A stretch of 64,000 nucleotides of DNA. It comes from Ahaetulla prasina. Its lineage: Eukaryota > Chordata > Lepidosauria > Squamata > Colubridae. The notes under the pieces were generated by a model. It had not been told where the DNA came from and made no database searches. It saw nothing but the letters and a program-made list of their open reading frames with translations. The number at the start of each line of letters is the position of its first letter. The stretch's first letter is position 1. This document shows positions 10,313-23,404 of this stretch, one piece after another. Location: contig NC_080543.1 of the NCBI RefSeq assembly GCF_028640845.1, forward strand, positions 97,825,825-97,889,824. Reading direction: 5' to 3'. The position numbers and the translations under genes are program-made.

Positions 10313-13300
10313 GTAAGTGAAAGAAAAGACAGAGGGTTTATAATCCCCCCTTCGGGTCAAGGGAGGCGTCGGCGCGGGAAATGCAGAACAGGGGTTTTGG
10401 GAAGAAGGGGGCGCGGCGCAGGTAGTAGATGGCTTTCAGGGATCCATTCTAGGAATTGGTCGCCCACCACCATCTTCACTGAATTTTTAAATCTGTTTCT
10501 GGAGCCTAAGTGGTAAATTGGCATCCTGTCCAACACGGTGAAAGAGATTTGGAGGAGAGCTTTGAGAGGTCATATATCACTAAAAAAGTAGCAGAGGGCA
10601 AATCCAGGTGCTCCCTTTGCATAACAAACGTTTGTCCCGGGCAGGTCGTTTTGCATAAGTGATCAGTCGGATTCCTCTTATCTCAGAGAAAGCAACAAAG
10701 CAGAATGCTAATGATTAGATAAGGATCTCCTTGGAGAATTCCTTCCTAATTTCGTTGGTGGAAAATCAGCTGGCATTTGCAGGAAGATTTTAATCCCCTC
10801 CCCCTCATTCTGGGGGTATTTAGTTTATATCCAGTACTCTAGAAATAAATAGAATAACTATAAAGACTGAGGAAGGAAATTCTTTTTGCTTAAACATGTA
10901 AATGCTGTAATGTCTCAAATACTTTGTACAATACACAGGTAGTCCTCAACTTACAACCACAATTGAGTCCAACATTTCTGTTGTTAAGTGAAACACTTAT
11001 TAAAAGAATTTCCCTCATTTTATGACCATTCTTGCCTCAGTTGTTAAGTGAATCACTTCAGTTGATAAGTTAGTAAATGAATTGCTTCCCCATTGACTTT
11101 GCTTGTCAGAAGGTTGCAAAAGGTGATTATATGACCTTGGGACACAGCAACGGTCATAAATATGAGTCAGTTGCCAAGCATCTGAATTTTGATCATATCA
11201 GGATACTGCAGTGGTCATAAGTATAAATAAAGGTCATAAGTCATAAATATGAACCAGTTGTCAAGCATCTGAATTTTTATCACATGATGATGAGGATGCT
11301 GCAAAGATTGTAACTGTGAAAAATAGTCATAAGTCAATTTTTAAGATCTATTGTAACTTTGAACGGTCACTAAAGGAACTGTTTTAAGTCCAAGACTACT
11401 GGTATGCAGTAAACCCTATCTATGTAGTTCTGTGTTTGTGTGCGTGTGATCCCGTTGTTTCATATTTGTCCAAAAATTCTCATGTTGGTGCATTAAGACC
11501 AACTCCATATTTGTATAAATGCTGCTTAAACATTCTGGGCTCCCTAGAAAATATCAGAACAGATAATATTGCTCAGCTAACCTTTGCTTAGGTCAGGAAA
11601 GTTCAGCAAGTTAGACCTGTTCATAACTTAGATAAGAGACCATCAGGAAATGGTGGTGGCTGAAGACTATGTTAAGAAATTGGGAAGACAATGTATCTTG
11701 GAAGTATACAATGGCAAACAACTCCAATATTGTTGCCAAAAAAAGGACACGGATAAGACTGTGCAATGGCTAGGACTGAATTCAGCTCAAAAATGTGTGC
11801 ATTCCATTATTCCACTGAAATGTCCAGGCCAGGGCATTCAAACAAGAACATCTAGTTATATCCATTTTAAAATACTCGTACTCTGGTTAGCCTGGAATTA
11901 TGTATTTTGAGATCCTTCATCTTCTGTTTTGGTATTTATATGTGATCCTGAGAGTTCATTCAGGAAGCATTTCATTCCACAAGAAGGTTTTAATTTATTT
12001 AGATCTGCCTGGAATGACATTTTTCATGTCTTAAGCTCATCAAAGAAGAAGCAGCTAGTGATTAAAGTCACCTTTCATCTCCTCCTGCCTGTACAAACTT
12101 AGTTATGATGTAGCTGCATGTTAAAAAAGTGTTATTTCCTTCAGTATTTAAGAGTTGATGATAAAGAAGTTGAACTTTTTTGCTCTTATCCTCTCTCTCC
12201 TTCTCTCTCCCTGATTATATAATGTATGTATTATTATATTTTATATATTTTTTATTTCTGTATTAAATTTATTTTTAATTCTGTGTTCTGCTGTGGAAAT
12301 ATTACATGACAGGAAATATTTTAAATAACAAATTAATATATAATGTCACCTCAGTCTGGGAACTCTTTCCCTAGAGAAAAGCATAAAGTGGGTCATATAC
12401 TATATAGGATGTTTTTTATAAGTTTTGTACTGAAGAGGTAGATAGTGAATTCTGAAATGAATAAAATTTAACATAGTGTAAATCTAATTATCTGTTTGTA
12501 GATAATTAGATTTACACAATCTCACCGACCCGTGCGCTCTCACAGAGAGGGACTCCTCAGGGTGCCGTCAGCTAGGCAGTGCCGTCTGGCGACACCCAGG
12601 GGAAGGGCCTTCTCTGTGGGGGCTCCCACCCTCTGGAACGAACTCCCTCCAGGACTTCGTCAACTTCCGGACCTCCGAACCTTCCGTCGCGAGCTTAAAA
12701 CACACTTATTTATCTGCGCGGGACTGGATTAGATTTTAAATTTATGGTTTTAAATGGGTTTTATTATTTATATGGTTTTAACAATTCGGCTATGGAATAA
12801 GTTTTTTACTTGTTATTTTAGTTTGTATTTATATGTATTTTTTAAGTGCCTGTGAACCGCCCTGAGTCCCTAGGGAGATAGGGTGGTATATAAATGTGAA
12901 CAATAAATAAATAAATAAATAAATAAATAAAGGTATTGCTACAAGATGTTGTAGTATTTGGTTTATCGCTTACATCAAAGTTCATACCTGCATTAAACAA
13001 GATGTGAATTCTCTTGTTTAATGCATGCATGAGAATATTGAATTAAAATAAAATTTAGGTTCAAAATCTACTTATTTGAACAAACTTACTATGTAAAGTT
13101 CTGTATGTCTGGCATTCAGAAAATTGCCTGTATCAGCCACAGCCCATATTTCTCCTCAGTTCATTTGGAACTGTTTTAACAAGCCATAGCACCTAACCAA
13201 CTTCCCTGGATTTGGCATTTTAGAAAGTTAAGCCTGGTTAGTACTAGGATAAGTTTGGTTAGTATTAGGATAAGACCTTTGTAGAATCCAAGACCATAGG

Positions 13301-16300
13301 CTAGTCTGGAAAGTTTTTTTTAAAATAAAAACGTCTTTATAGTAGTTTTATAATAATTGTTAAGGATATTGATATAGGAGAAGTGCAGGCATAGACAAGG
13401 GGCAGAGTAAAGAAAGGAATCAGCCTAGAGTTTCTATCGGTATGTGCTCACAAATGGTCTAAATCCAACCCCGCTTGAATTCTGTTAACTCTTATCTAGT
13501 GCTATTTTTAGTGTTGAGCATTAACTAGAATCTTATTAATAGACATGAGCAATAAATCATCTTACCTGTAGTAAGTGTAGTCCTGATTCTTCACGCATAA
13601 CACTAATTGGATGTCATAATATCAACAAAATCTTCTGTATACTTCAGATGTTGTAAGTTTTCAAAGTATTTTATGTAAAACATGCTACCAGATATTCATT
13701 ATACAAATAAAGTATTTTTTCTTCAAATGAAATCCCAAAATTAGCATACATTGGCACAGTGGTTAAAATGCAATACTGCAGGCTACTTCTGCTGCCTGCC
13801 GGATACCTGCTATCTGGCAGATCGAATCTCACCAGGCTCAAGGTTGACTCAGCCTTCCATCCTTCTAAGGTAGGTAAAATGAGGACCCAGATTGTTGGAG
13901 GCAATATGCTGACTCTATAAACTGCTTAGAAAGGGCTTTAAAAGCACTGTGAAGCAGTATATAAATCTAGTGCTATTGCTTTTGCTATGTACAAAAATGG
14001 TTAAGTATTACCCTCTGTTCATTCACAGCTGATGAAATCCTTAACTCTGGTCATTACATTATCTATGCAATTTATTTCTTCGCTACTTTATAATATTTCT
14101 TTATTACTTTGCTACTTTAAAAGCAGATTATGCCAATTCATGGAAAATAAAGCTAACAGTGACTAACAATATTAAAAAAATGTATTATGGGTACTGATCA
14201 ATCAATCAAAATATGCAAGAATATTTTTTTAACTTATGTTCAGAGGCAGTGGGTCTTTACAAAAAAAATCATTAAAAATAACAGTGGGAATTGTGATTGA
14301 CATCTAGTAAGGCATCAATAGGAACAGTACCCTGGATGGGAAAGACTTTTGCTTTAATCTTACAGGATCCTTTCTAAAAGAAATAATATTGCTAAGTATG
14401 GTGTTGGTTAATGACTGCAGTAAAGTCTTCAGATTTCATAAATCTAAACATGCCATTTAAAACATGCTTGCCACTTTTAGGGTTTTTTTTAAAAAAAATC
14501 TGAATCATCTAACAAGTCCTAAATTCAGAAGCCCTGCAAGGCAGTCCAGAGAAGAAGCACAACTAGGTGTACTAGCTCTATATTTATTGTAAAGTTACTA
14601 TAACAAAATCACGCAAGACTGAAAGGATATTTCCCCTTCTTTCCTTTTATTCTCTGGAGAGGATCCCTTTGAAACATTTCTCACGCCTTCTCTCTTTCTG
14701 CGGGCTTAGATATCATTTACACACTGAGAGCCTGGGACTCTCTCTTCTGTCCCCCAAGGTTATTCACACTGTTACAGGCATTAACCTTAACCTGCTTTAA
14801 TGTCCTTACCTTTATGAAATCATTCACAAGACGTTCAAGAAAATTCTGGCAGTGAACAGATTATGTACATGTGATGCCTTGTCTCCATTTAATTTTATGC
14901 AGAGACTTGTAACTTACAGTATATTTTGATTTCCAAGAATATAAGTCTTTCTGAACTATATTCTATTTATCCTAATTGCTCTGCTTTATTCTGTTTAAAA
15001 TGGTTTGGCTCAGATAAGAAGCCATATATCTTTGCCCTAAATGTGACAAAGTTTTGTTTTATGGTTTGTAAATTATGAAGATTTGGCAAATTAACACCCG
15101 AGTACTTGTGCCGTTCAGCATATATGATGACCCTTGTTACTTGGATTAAAGTAAACTGCAGGTACTTTACTATTTTTCTGTTGCATTACATTTTCACAAT
15201 GAACTATGAGTGCACTGAAATTGATATGATGTATCTATAGTTCATCAAAATAAAAATGAATAGATATACAGGTAGGTTTCTCATCTTATCAAAAATACCA
15301 CTAGAGTGTACCAAAGTTCAGGTTTGAAAAATTTTGGCACTTTAGTATATATATTTTTCTTTTGTTAGTTTTGATTGCTCTTGATTATCCTGTCTGTTAA
15401 TTATCAGGAAGTAAATGCAGTAAACACATTTCAAAAGTTAATTGTTCATCTACAAACAATAGCATAAAAATTAGTCTACTTTTACTACAAGGGACAAGCA
15501 TAATATGAATTTGACATTTTAAAAAAATTACTCATAAATGAAAAAAGATATGAGTGAATCATTTTAGTATACATTTCAGTAGACGTATGAATTACAACTT
15601 AGCTGTGAACTATAATAAAGAACTACAGTTCCTTGTTCTCTCCCATTTAATTGCAAGTTGTATAATTAAATGGCTTAAGTGTGGAAAATGTGGAGTAATG
15701 GGATAAACATGAATGTTCTCTGTGTGAAAGATGACTATGCCTGTGGCAAACCATGTCAAAATAGCAAAAATAAAATAATTTACAGAGGAGTATGCAACTC
15801 TGAAAAAATAATCAATTGCAATGGACTTCTAAACATATTGTATTTTTCACACTATAAGACGCACTTCCCCTCCCCCCAAAAGAAGGGAGGGGAAAGGTCT
15901 GTGCATCTTATAGAGCGAATATTGGGTGGGGGAGGCTGCCGTTGGAGAATGCTGGAGCCTTCGCTGCCGAGCAGCTGATTGGTGGTTGGATCGGCCTCCT
16001 GGAACACCGCCAATCAGCTGTTCTAGGAGGTGGGGATTGCTGCCACTGCCGATCGCTGCTGCCACCAGTCGCTGATGATTGCCACCTAAGGGTGAAGGTG
16101 ATTGGCGGCGGCGATCCCCACTGCCTAGAACAGCTGATCAACTGTATTCTGGGAGGCCGATCCAATTGCCAATCAGCTGCTTGGGAGTGAAGGCTCCAGC
16201 ATTGCCCGTGGTGGCAGCAGCCTAGGTCAGTTGACCGGTGGTGGGTGCAATGGAATGGAGCCCTGATGAGCCACGAGGTGGGACTGTGATAATGTGCTAA

Positions 16301-19300
16301 AGCTGACCAGGCTGTTTGCTGCTTGCAGCAATAATGCTAGCCAGATGAATACTGGATGGATGCTGGGAAGCAGAAGCAGATTTTTTTTTCTTGTTTTCTT
16401 CCTCTAAAGCTAATGTGCGTCTTATTGTCTGGTGCATTTTATAGTGCGAAAAATGTGGTATTTATTGAGACATAAATCAATTTCCTCTCCCAAGTCAGTG
16501 GTCTTATAAATGCAAAATGTATTTTCTACAAATAATATTTTTGTTGTCATTGAGTCCCCAAAAATATTTAGCAGGGTTTAAACTTCCTTTTTATATCATA
16601 GCTTAGCTCTGAAATGTATGAAAGAAATATTTAGCAGTCTTCTCTAATTTTAATGTCCTTTAAATGTGTTCTTCCCGAATTCTCAGGTAGAGCAATGCTG
16701 ATTGAGAATTTCACAATCTGGACATCACCAACATAATGCAAGATTACAGAGCACTTGCATCTCATATGTTTTGTCTTGAGGTGTTTCTGAAGAACAACAA
16801 GTCTTATGTAATTTAAAATTTAATCAAATATGCTGCATGTTCATTTCAAATTAATACACGTTCAATATTGTAAAATTTAGTACTGTAATCTAACACATGC
16901 TTTATCCAAGCAAGATACAGTTCTTGTAATTCTTAAAGGACTCTTGGTGGTAACTGCTTACCTCCCATATTTTTATAATATTTGATCTATTTTCATCTTG
17001 ATTAAAGCTTGGTTAATGGATATGCCATGTTTTGAGTATCAATGTCAATCTTTTTCCTTTATATTCTTTGTTTCGTTTGTGAAAAATACTAAAGAACATA
17101 ATGGTTTACTCATTACTTTGTGATTTCTGAATTGAGGTGTGGATTTTAGAGTTAATAACCTAGATTGGTTTTGTATGGCCATTTAAACAACATTCATTAT
17201 GATAAGGTAATAGTTAACCACAGATGGTCTGAGACAGCTTTAAGAAAAGGACAGCAGTGGCCATCTCTGATATATCCATATCAAATACCGGTAAAGTGAT
17301 GGTGATGGTGATGGAAAGCTCTTAGTGAGCACCTTTAATAACATTGGAGGGTGGCGATGGGGGAAGATCAATGGAAGTCTTTATGAATATATAGGATACA
17401 GACCATACTTCCCATACTCCACCAAGAAGCTTCAAGAGTCATTCAGTAATTCATGAATGATTAAACCTTGATCATTAAAAGTCCCACTTTTAATCTTGCC
17501 TGCATCGTTATGTAGGCAGGGAAGACAGTGAGAACTTCAGTTGCTCAGGCAAATATAGGAAACCTTTTCAAGAGTTCTTTCAGTAACTTTACACTTTGCA
17601 TTCTGAATCACATCCAGTTCTTTAGCTGGGGTGGAGCAGCCTCAGATTTGACTAATTGTGAGATGACCTTGGAGGAGGCAACCAGAAGCCATTAGGACAG
17701 CAACAGGTGCTGAACTATGAATAACGCCCATGGCAGCAAGATAGTATTGGAAAAATAACTCAGACTTAGAGCATACTTTAATGATTCCTGAATGACAGGA
17801 AACCATGAGATTTATAAATATGATCAATGCACTGTGCAGGCATACATACCAGGTTTTAAATTATTTGCTATGGATGTGGGGTTGATCTGATTGATCAATG
17901 TAGTGAAGAATTTGCTGATAAGATGAGAGATGAATTGGTGATAAAAGGTGCCTTAGATAATTTGTAAGAGTTAGTCCAATATTGTTTGGTAATGGATTTC
18001 TGGCTGGAAAAGTTGAGGTGTGGGAAACATGGCAGGCGGACTAGATTTTAAATCTTTTAAAGCCATGTCCACCTCCTGAAGGCCTTTCAAAATCCAGCAC
18101 TGGCAAACCTCTAAAACTGGAGGAGTTAAGATATTTCTGTCCTCAGAAATCAATAAAGAAGAAGAAATTTGGGGTTATGTTTTACCGCAGAGCTCTCAAA
18201 TAGCTATGTCTTCCACAGCTAAAATTCATGCTGCTGTCTCAGCTACAAAATGCCACATCTGGAACCACATAGCAAGCAAATGCCTGAATCATTCCAAGCC
18301 CATGACCTCAGGAAATTTCACAGGCTTCCTTCCCAAGAGCTTTGCAGAAGGGCCCTCAGACAATTAAGGAGAGCTCAGAAAGCCAACAGTAGACAAGTTT
18401 ATTTATTTATTTATTTATTTTGTCAAACACAACAATATATATAAATATAAGCATGAAATAACCACACAAAATGAATACAACCAAAGGGAACATTAGGACA
18501 GGAATGGTAGGCACATTGGTGCTCTTATGCACGTCCCTTACAGACCTCTTAGGAATGGGGTGAAGTCAACAGTAGACAGTCTAAGGTTAAAGTTCTGGGG
18601 ATTTTGGGATGAGACCACGAAGTCAGGTAGTGCATTCCAGGCATTAAGAACTCTGTTACTGTTACTGTTAATTGTTATTCTTATTTTAGACCAGTGGTTT
18701 CCAAACTTTTTTGGCCATGCCCCACCTAAGCATCTCTAAAATCCTGATGCCCACCCCCGACATATAATTCTTACTATTCAGAAAGTAAACCTCTACTAAT
18801 GTGAAGGAAGCCTAAAAAGCCATTAACTTGGTTTAAACAAGGTTCCAAAGAACATGGCATCCATGAAAGAAAAGAATAAAAGAACAAGAGACAGTAGAAG
18901 TACTGAGGAACTTAAAAAATAATAGTATGAAGGGATATGAAAAAACAGCAAATAAAGTTTCAGAACATATAATAGAGAACTGAAATGCATAAATATGCCA
19001 ATTTTAATGGTGCCAATTTTAATGGCGCAGAAAGAGGGAAATTTAGAAAACATTCTTTTTTTTTTATTCAAAATGTTTTACAAAAAAAAATTCCCCCCCC
19101 TTTTCCCCCAACCCCACTCCCTTCACTAATCCTCCCCCCTGACTTCCCGGATGAAGCACAAGGTATAGTTAAAAATAAAACAAACATATGCTAAGAAAAA
19201 TTTTCCCCAAAACTATTATACCAATTTTCCCTCTCTAGCTCTGACTTCCTCCTAACATAACCAAAATCCTTCAAGAGAAAAAAAATAAAAAAATTAACAA

Positions 19301-21116
19301 TTAACAGTAACAAAATAAAACAAATTAATCCTAAAGTATTTAAAACCAACTAAAGCATAAAAATCCAATCCAATTCAAAGAATATCTCTCTTATAGCTTC
19401 TATAACCATATAATTTTTCCCCCAGGTCTTTCTTACATAAACTCTTTCAAAAATATTCTATTCAAAATACAATACAACACATTATAAAATTTCAATACCA
19501 AGAATTACAGTAGCTATTCAAATTTAGTCCTTCCTCGTCAAAATCCAGTATAAATCCAAATACCTAGTCTTTTATGATAGATATAAAACATATAATCAAC
19601 CCATTTCTTCCAGATCTTCCTCACATATTGTCTTTCAGGGACAGTAATATTTTTGTCTGTTAATAATTCAAAACAACCTCGTTTCAAGGATAATACTTTT
19701 GTCTCTTGCCATTTTTTTTGATGCATTAGTCTCTGTCTTTCCTTCATTACTCCTTTTGAAAAGTCAGTCACAATATTGCCTAATAGTTCCTTATGTCCAA
19801 AAATCCACAAATTACTACCATATATTCCATCAGTCCAAAGAGAGAATTCTTGAAAAGCATTAAGCCTGTAAATTTTTTCGGTTCGGGAGACAGCCTCCTG
19901 TAACACAAATTCTGACATTTCATCCAAACTATTTAAAGGAAACTTCTTTACATCAACTTGTTTATTCACGATCATATCTTCATATTTATCCACTTTTGTT
20001 TGTATCTCCTCCATTGCATTTAAGTCCTGATCACACTGGTTAATTTCCTCCAAGCCTTGATCCAAAAAGTCCCCATTTTTTTTCAGTTCGTATTTTTGAA
20101 TAATTAAATACATTCTTTCTGTGTAATCCTGTATAAAGTCACGAATCCATTCTTCTGAAAGAACCTTCATGGCAAAGTTCTTACTGAAAATCCCCTTATG
20201 AAATACTTAAACAACGTAATATAATCCAACAATCCACAATCCAACACAATAAGATGAAGTCTCCATTCAGTTTCGATTTCGCAGCAAGGCTATCGGTCTA
20301 TTTGCAGTTAGTCTCAAACGCCATTTTAAGAGAAGGAAAAAAATTTTTTCTCTCTCTAAAAAAAAGGAGGAAGTCAGGAAATCAACAATACTTGCAAACC
20401 AGTAATTGTTCACTCATGCTTCTTCCGTCTGCTTATAGAAATCCACAAAAAGAAATCAATTGTTAGCAGAACTTGGACACCTTCCTCTTTTCCTGCTTTT
20501 GCAGGAGACGCCCTGGATACTGGAGATAGGAGGAATTCAATGGGATTCGACCTTTCGGGACAAAAAAAAGCCCCTAGGGGAATCTACCACTCTCCCCCCT
20601 GCTCTTTCCCCTGCTCTCTCAACCAGAGAGGGAAAATTAAGTCGGGAACAGCTGTTCGTAGCTATTTACATGGCTTTTACAATATCCAGTGCAGAGTGCC
20701 ATAAATTAAGCACCCAGCGAGAAAGGTGGCGCCAAGCGGAAGTCCTAGAAAACATTCTTAGCTTAATTTTGAATAACAAGATTGTCATGAATGAAAGGGG
20801 ACTTATAACCTATGACCCCCTGCTCGCCCACTCAGTTTGAACCTGCAAGCTTAGTGGGGAAATGCTTTGGTAGTTCAGTAGATGGAGGTGGATCATACAT
20901 GCATGCATGGTCCAATCCCAGATTACTCTGAGAAGAAAAGTCTTGTAAAACACAGCCTGGGAAAACACAGACTAAAAACAACTTTAAATCTAAAATTTTT
21001 TTACTTAAACTTGGGTCCTGGTTCTGTATCCTCACTGCTGGGTTTCCCCCAGCAGCCATCCACTCTGTCTCCCCACAGAGCAGCTCTCCCTGCAACCACC
21101 CAGCAGCAAAGCCCTA

Positions 21117-21160
<44 letters not shown>

Positions 21161-23373
21161 CCAGTCCCATGAACCTTAGTGGGAATACATCTGATTGGCT
21201 GGCAGTTGCTCCCTCCTCCCCATAGCTGGGATATCCTTTTCAGACCAGGCCCTAGGAAATGCACTTTAACAAAGACAGCAATAGGTAAATGAAACACAGC
21301 TTTTTCATCCCAAATATATAAGAACAATTAGCGGGCTTTCAAAAATTCATTAATAGCTCATTTTCGAATTGCCCCCATTAAAAATCAAATTGCCCTCCTG
21401 TGGGGCATGGGCCCCACATTGGGAACCACTGGTTTAGACTCATCTATAAGATACAATTCTCTGCAACAACCAATTTCATAGATAAGGCTACAATACAAGA
21501 GTTTGATTTTTGATTCAGAAGTTTTTAAAAGTAAATGCACAGTTGAAATCAGAGACTTTCCTTTGGGGTTGATGTACAAACGGATTCAAAGAGCTTTATT
21601 TTTATACATGATAACAGTGGCAAGATTCTTATGTATGCGCCCAAATGTAGAGATTTACAAATACCTACAATGCAGGGGTGGGTTCCAAATCCTGTCGCTA
21701 TCAGTTCGCTAGTGTTTGCGTGCTTGCGCGCATGGGGCGCTTCTGCGCATAAGTGTCCAGGTGGGTGGGCGGAGCCTCCCGCCGCCGCCACTACTGGCTC
21801 ACCCGATCCAGTGCGAACCAGTAGCAACCCATGACTGCTACAATGAAAGGATAGATGGGTGAGCTGATATACAGTAATCGGTGGAAATGGTGAAATTGAC
21901 AGCTTTGACTAAAGATAAGATTTGACTAATTTATAACTTTACCTGGAGACCACTTTTAGACTTTGTGTGAGAATATGAAAAAAAAAAATTGAAATTGTGA
22001 TTTTGGAATATATGGGATTTTAGAGATAATATGGAATATTGATAATTTTAGACTAATAATATGATGTATTTTTTATCTATATCAAAATCAAAAAAGTGGG
22101 AAATTATTTTTTTTCTATTGTTTTACTTTTTCATTCTTTTTCCTTGCACTTTTATCTTGCTTTTTCCTTGACTTTTCCCTATCTTTTAATAGTTTTTTTT
22201 GCTTGTCTATTTTTTATACACACACACACATACAGACACACATATACACACTATCCACTCAGACACTAAAAACACAAGTTTTCATACGGAAGACACTAAT
22301 TCATTCTTCTGATTTAAATACATTCATAGTTCAAATAGCCCCATATTACTTCCAGTAACCACAAAGTGGTGCCTGAAATACCTGTAGATCTTGTTCCATC
22401 TACTGATAGGACTGAATCTCGAATTGTGTGAGATGTAGGCTATGATTTATCTTTTCCTCCAGATCATCCTATTCTAGACAGTTTCCTCAACCTGCCAGAG
22501 CAAAAGCAGAGAGTCTCAAAGTCTGTAGTGAAAAGTGAGACTCTTGTGTGAAAATGGGCACATCCAATGAATAAAATGTTACCTGGTTCATACCTGCTGA
22601 AGGAAACTGAGTCATTCAGGATGTTTCAAAGGTACTTTTGTTTTTCCTTGAAGCCATTTCACTTCTCAGCCAAGAAGCATCCACGTTCTGACAGAACTGA
22701 AGAAGCTTCTTGGATGAGAACTGTCAGAATTGAAGAAGCTTCCTGAATGGGAAGCGAAACACCTTCAAGGAAAAAGAAAATCCAATTGTCTTTTGAAAAA
22801 GCACCTTTGGAACAACATGACCTAGAGTACTGAGAATACTAAAGTACATAAATACTCATTCAAGGGCCAATCATTGTAAGGGACTCCAAATGAATTCATG
22901 GGAATATCCATTAAGTTTTTTGCAATAACACGCACAAAAAATGCCTTTACCTTTCTCTGGGGTGCTTTTTTGAACTTCCCAGGCTAGTCTACAACCTTAC
23001 TATGTAGAATTTTCTTTTCAAAGAATGAGCCATTCCACTGAACATTTGATCTAATGTTGACATTTGCAAAATACTGTATTTCTTGGCTAAAAACCTTAAA
23101 GCACTACCTTTTTAAAGAACCTTTTGCAAAACTACAAGATCAATCAAAGTCTGAATTAATCATTTTATCTAAGAAATTTTAAAGCATTGGTATCAAATCC
23201 TGAAAAATAAAATTATCTCATGAGTTCCAAGCTAGTTATTTCTAAAGATAATAAAGGTAAGGTACAAAAAAAAATTATAAAATAAAAAAAAAAAATTTAC
23301 CTAACAGGCTTTCTTTCTTGCAGATTTTTCTCATAGAAAGTTTATCGTTTGATTGATTTTGTGGCACTTGTAA

Positions 23374-23404
<31 letters not shown>

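Larger units (their letters stand above)
9290..10330 (+). promoter_or_regulatory. SLC9A2: CpG-rich promoter island and 5' leader of SLC9A2
   Basis: A sharp rise in G+C and CpG against AT-rich flanks, with several GC-box-like GGGCGG and CCGGGCGGG words (9460-9515) and no evident TATA box, typical of a CpG-island promoter. The transcription start cannot be placed from sequence alone. A pyrimidine-rich tract ending TTGCAG at 9926 could be a splice acceptor for a 5' non-coding exon. Confidence 0.8.
18692..21431 (+). mobile_element. hAT-like element (about 1.04 kb) with nested L1-type insertion
   Basis: Starts CAGTGGTTTCCAAACTTTTT and ends ACATTGGGAACCACTG, inverted termini. Flanking octamers TTTTAGAC and GTTTAGAC match at 7 of 8. 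It is 2740 bp because a 1.69-kb L1-related element is inserted at 19058-20745. It carries an (AG)n run at 21121-21156. No transposase frame was recognised. Confidence 0.75.
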
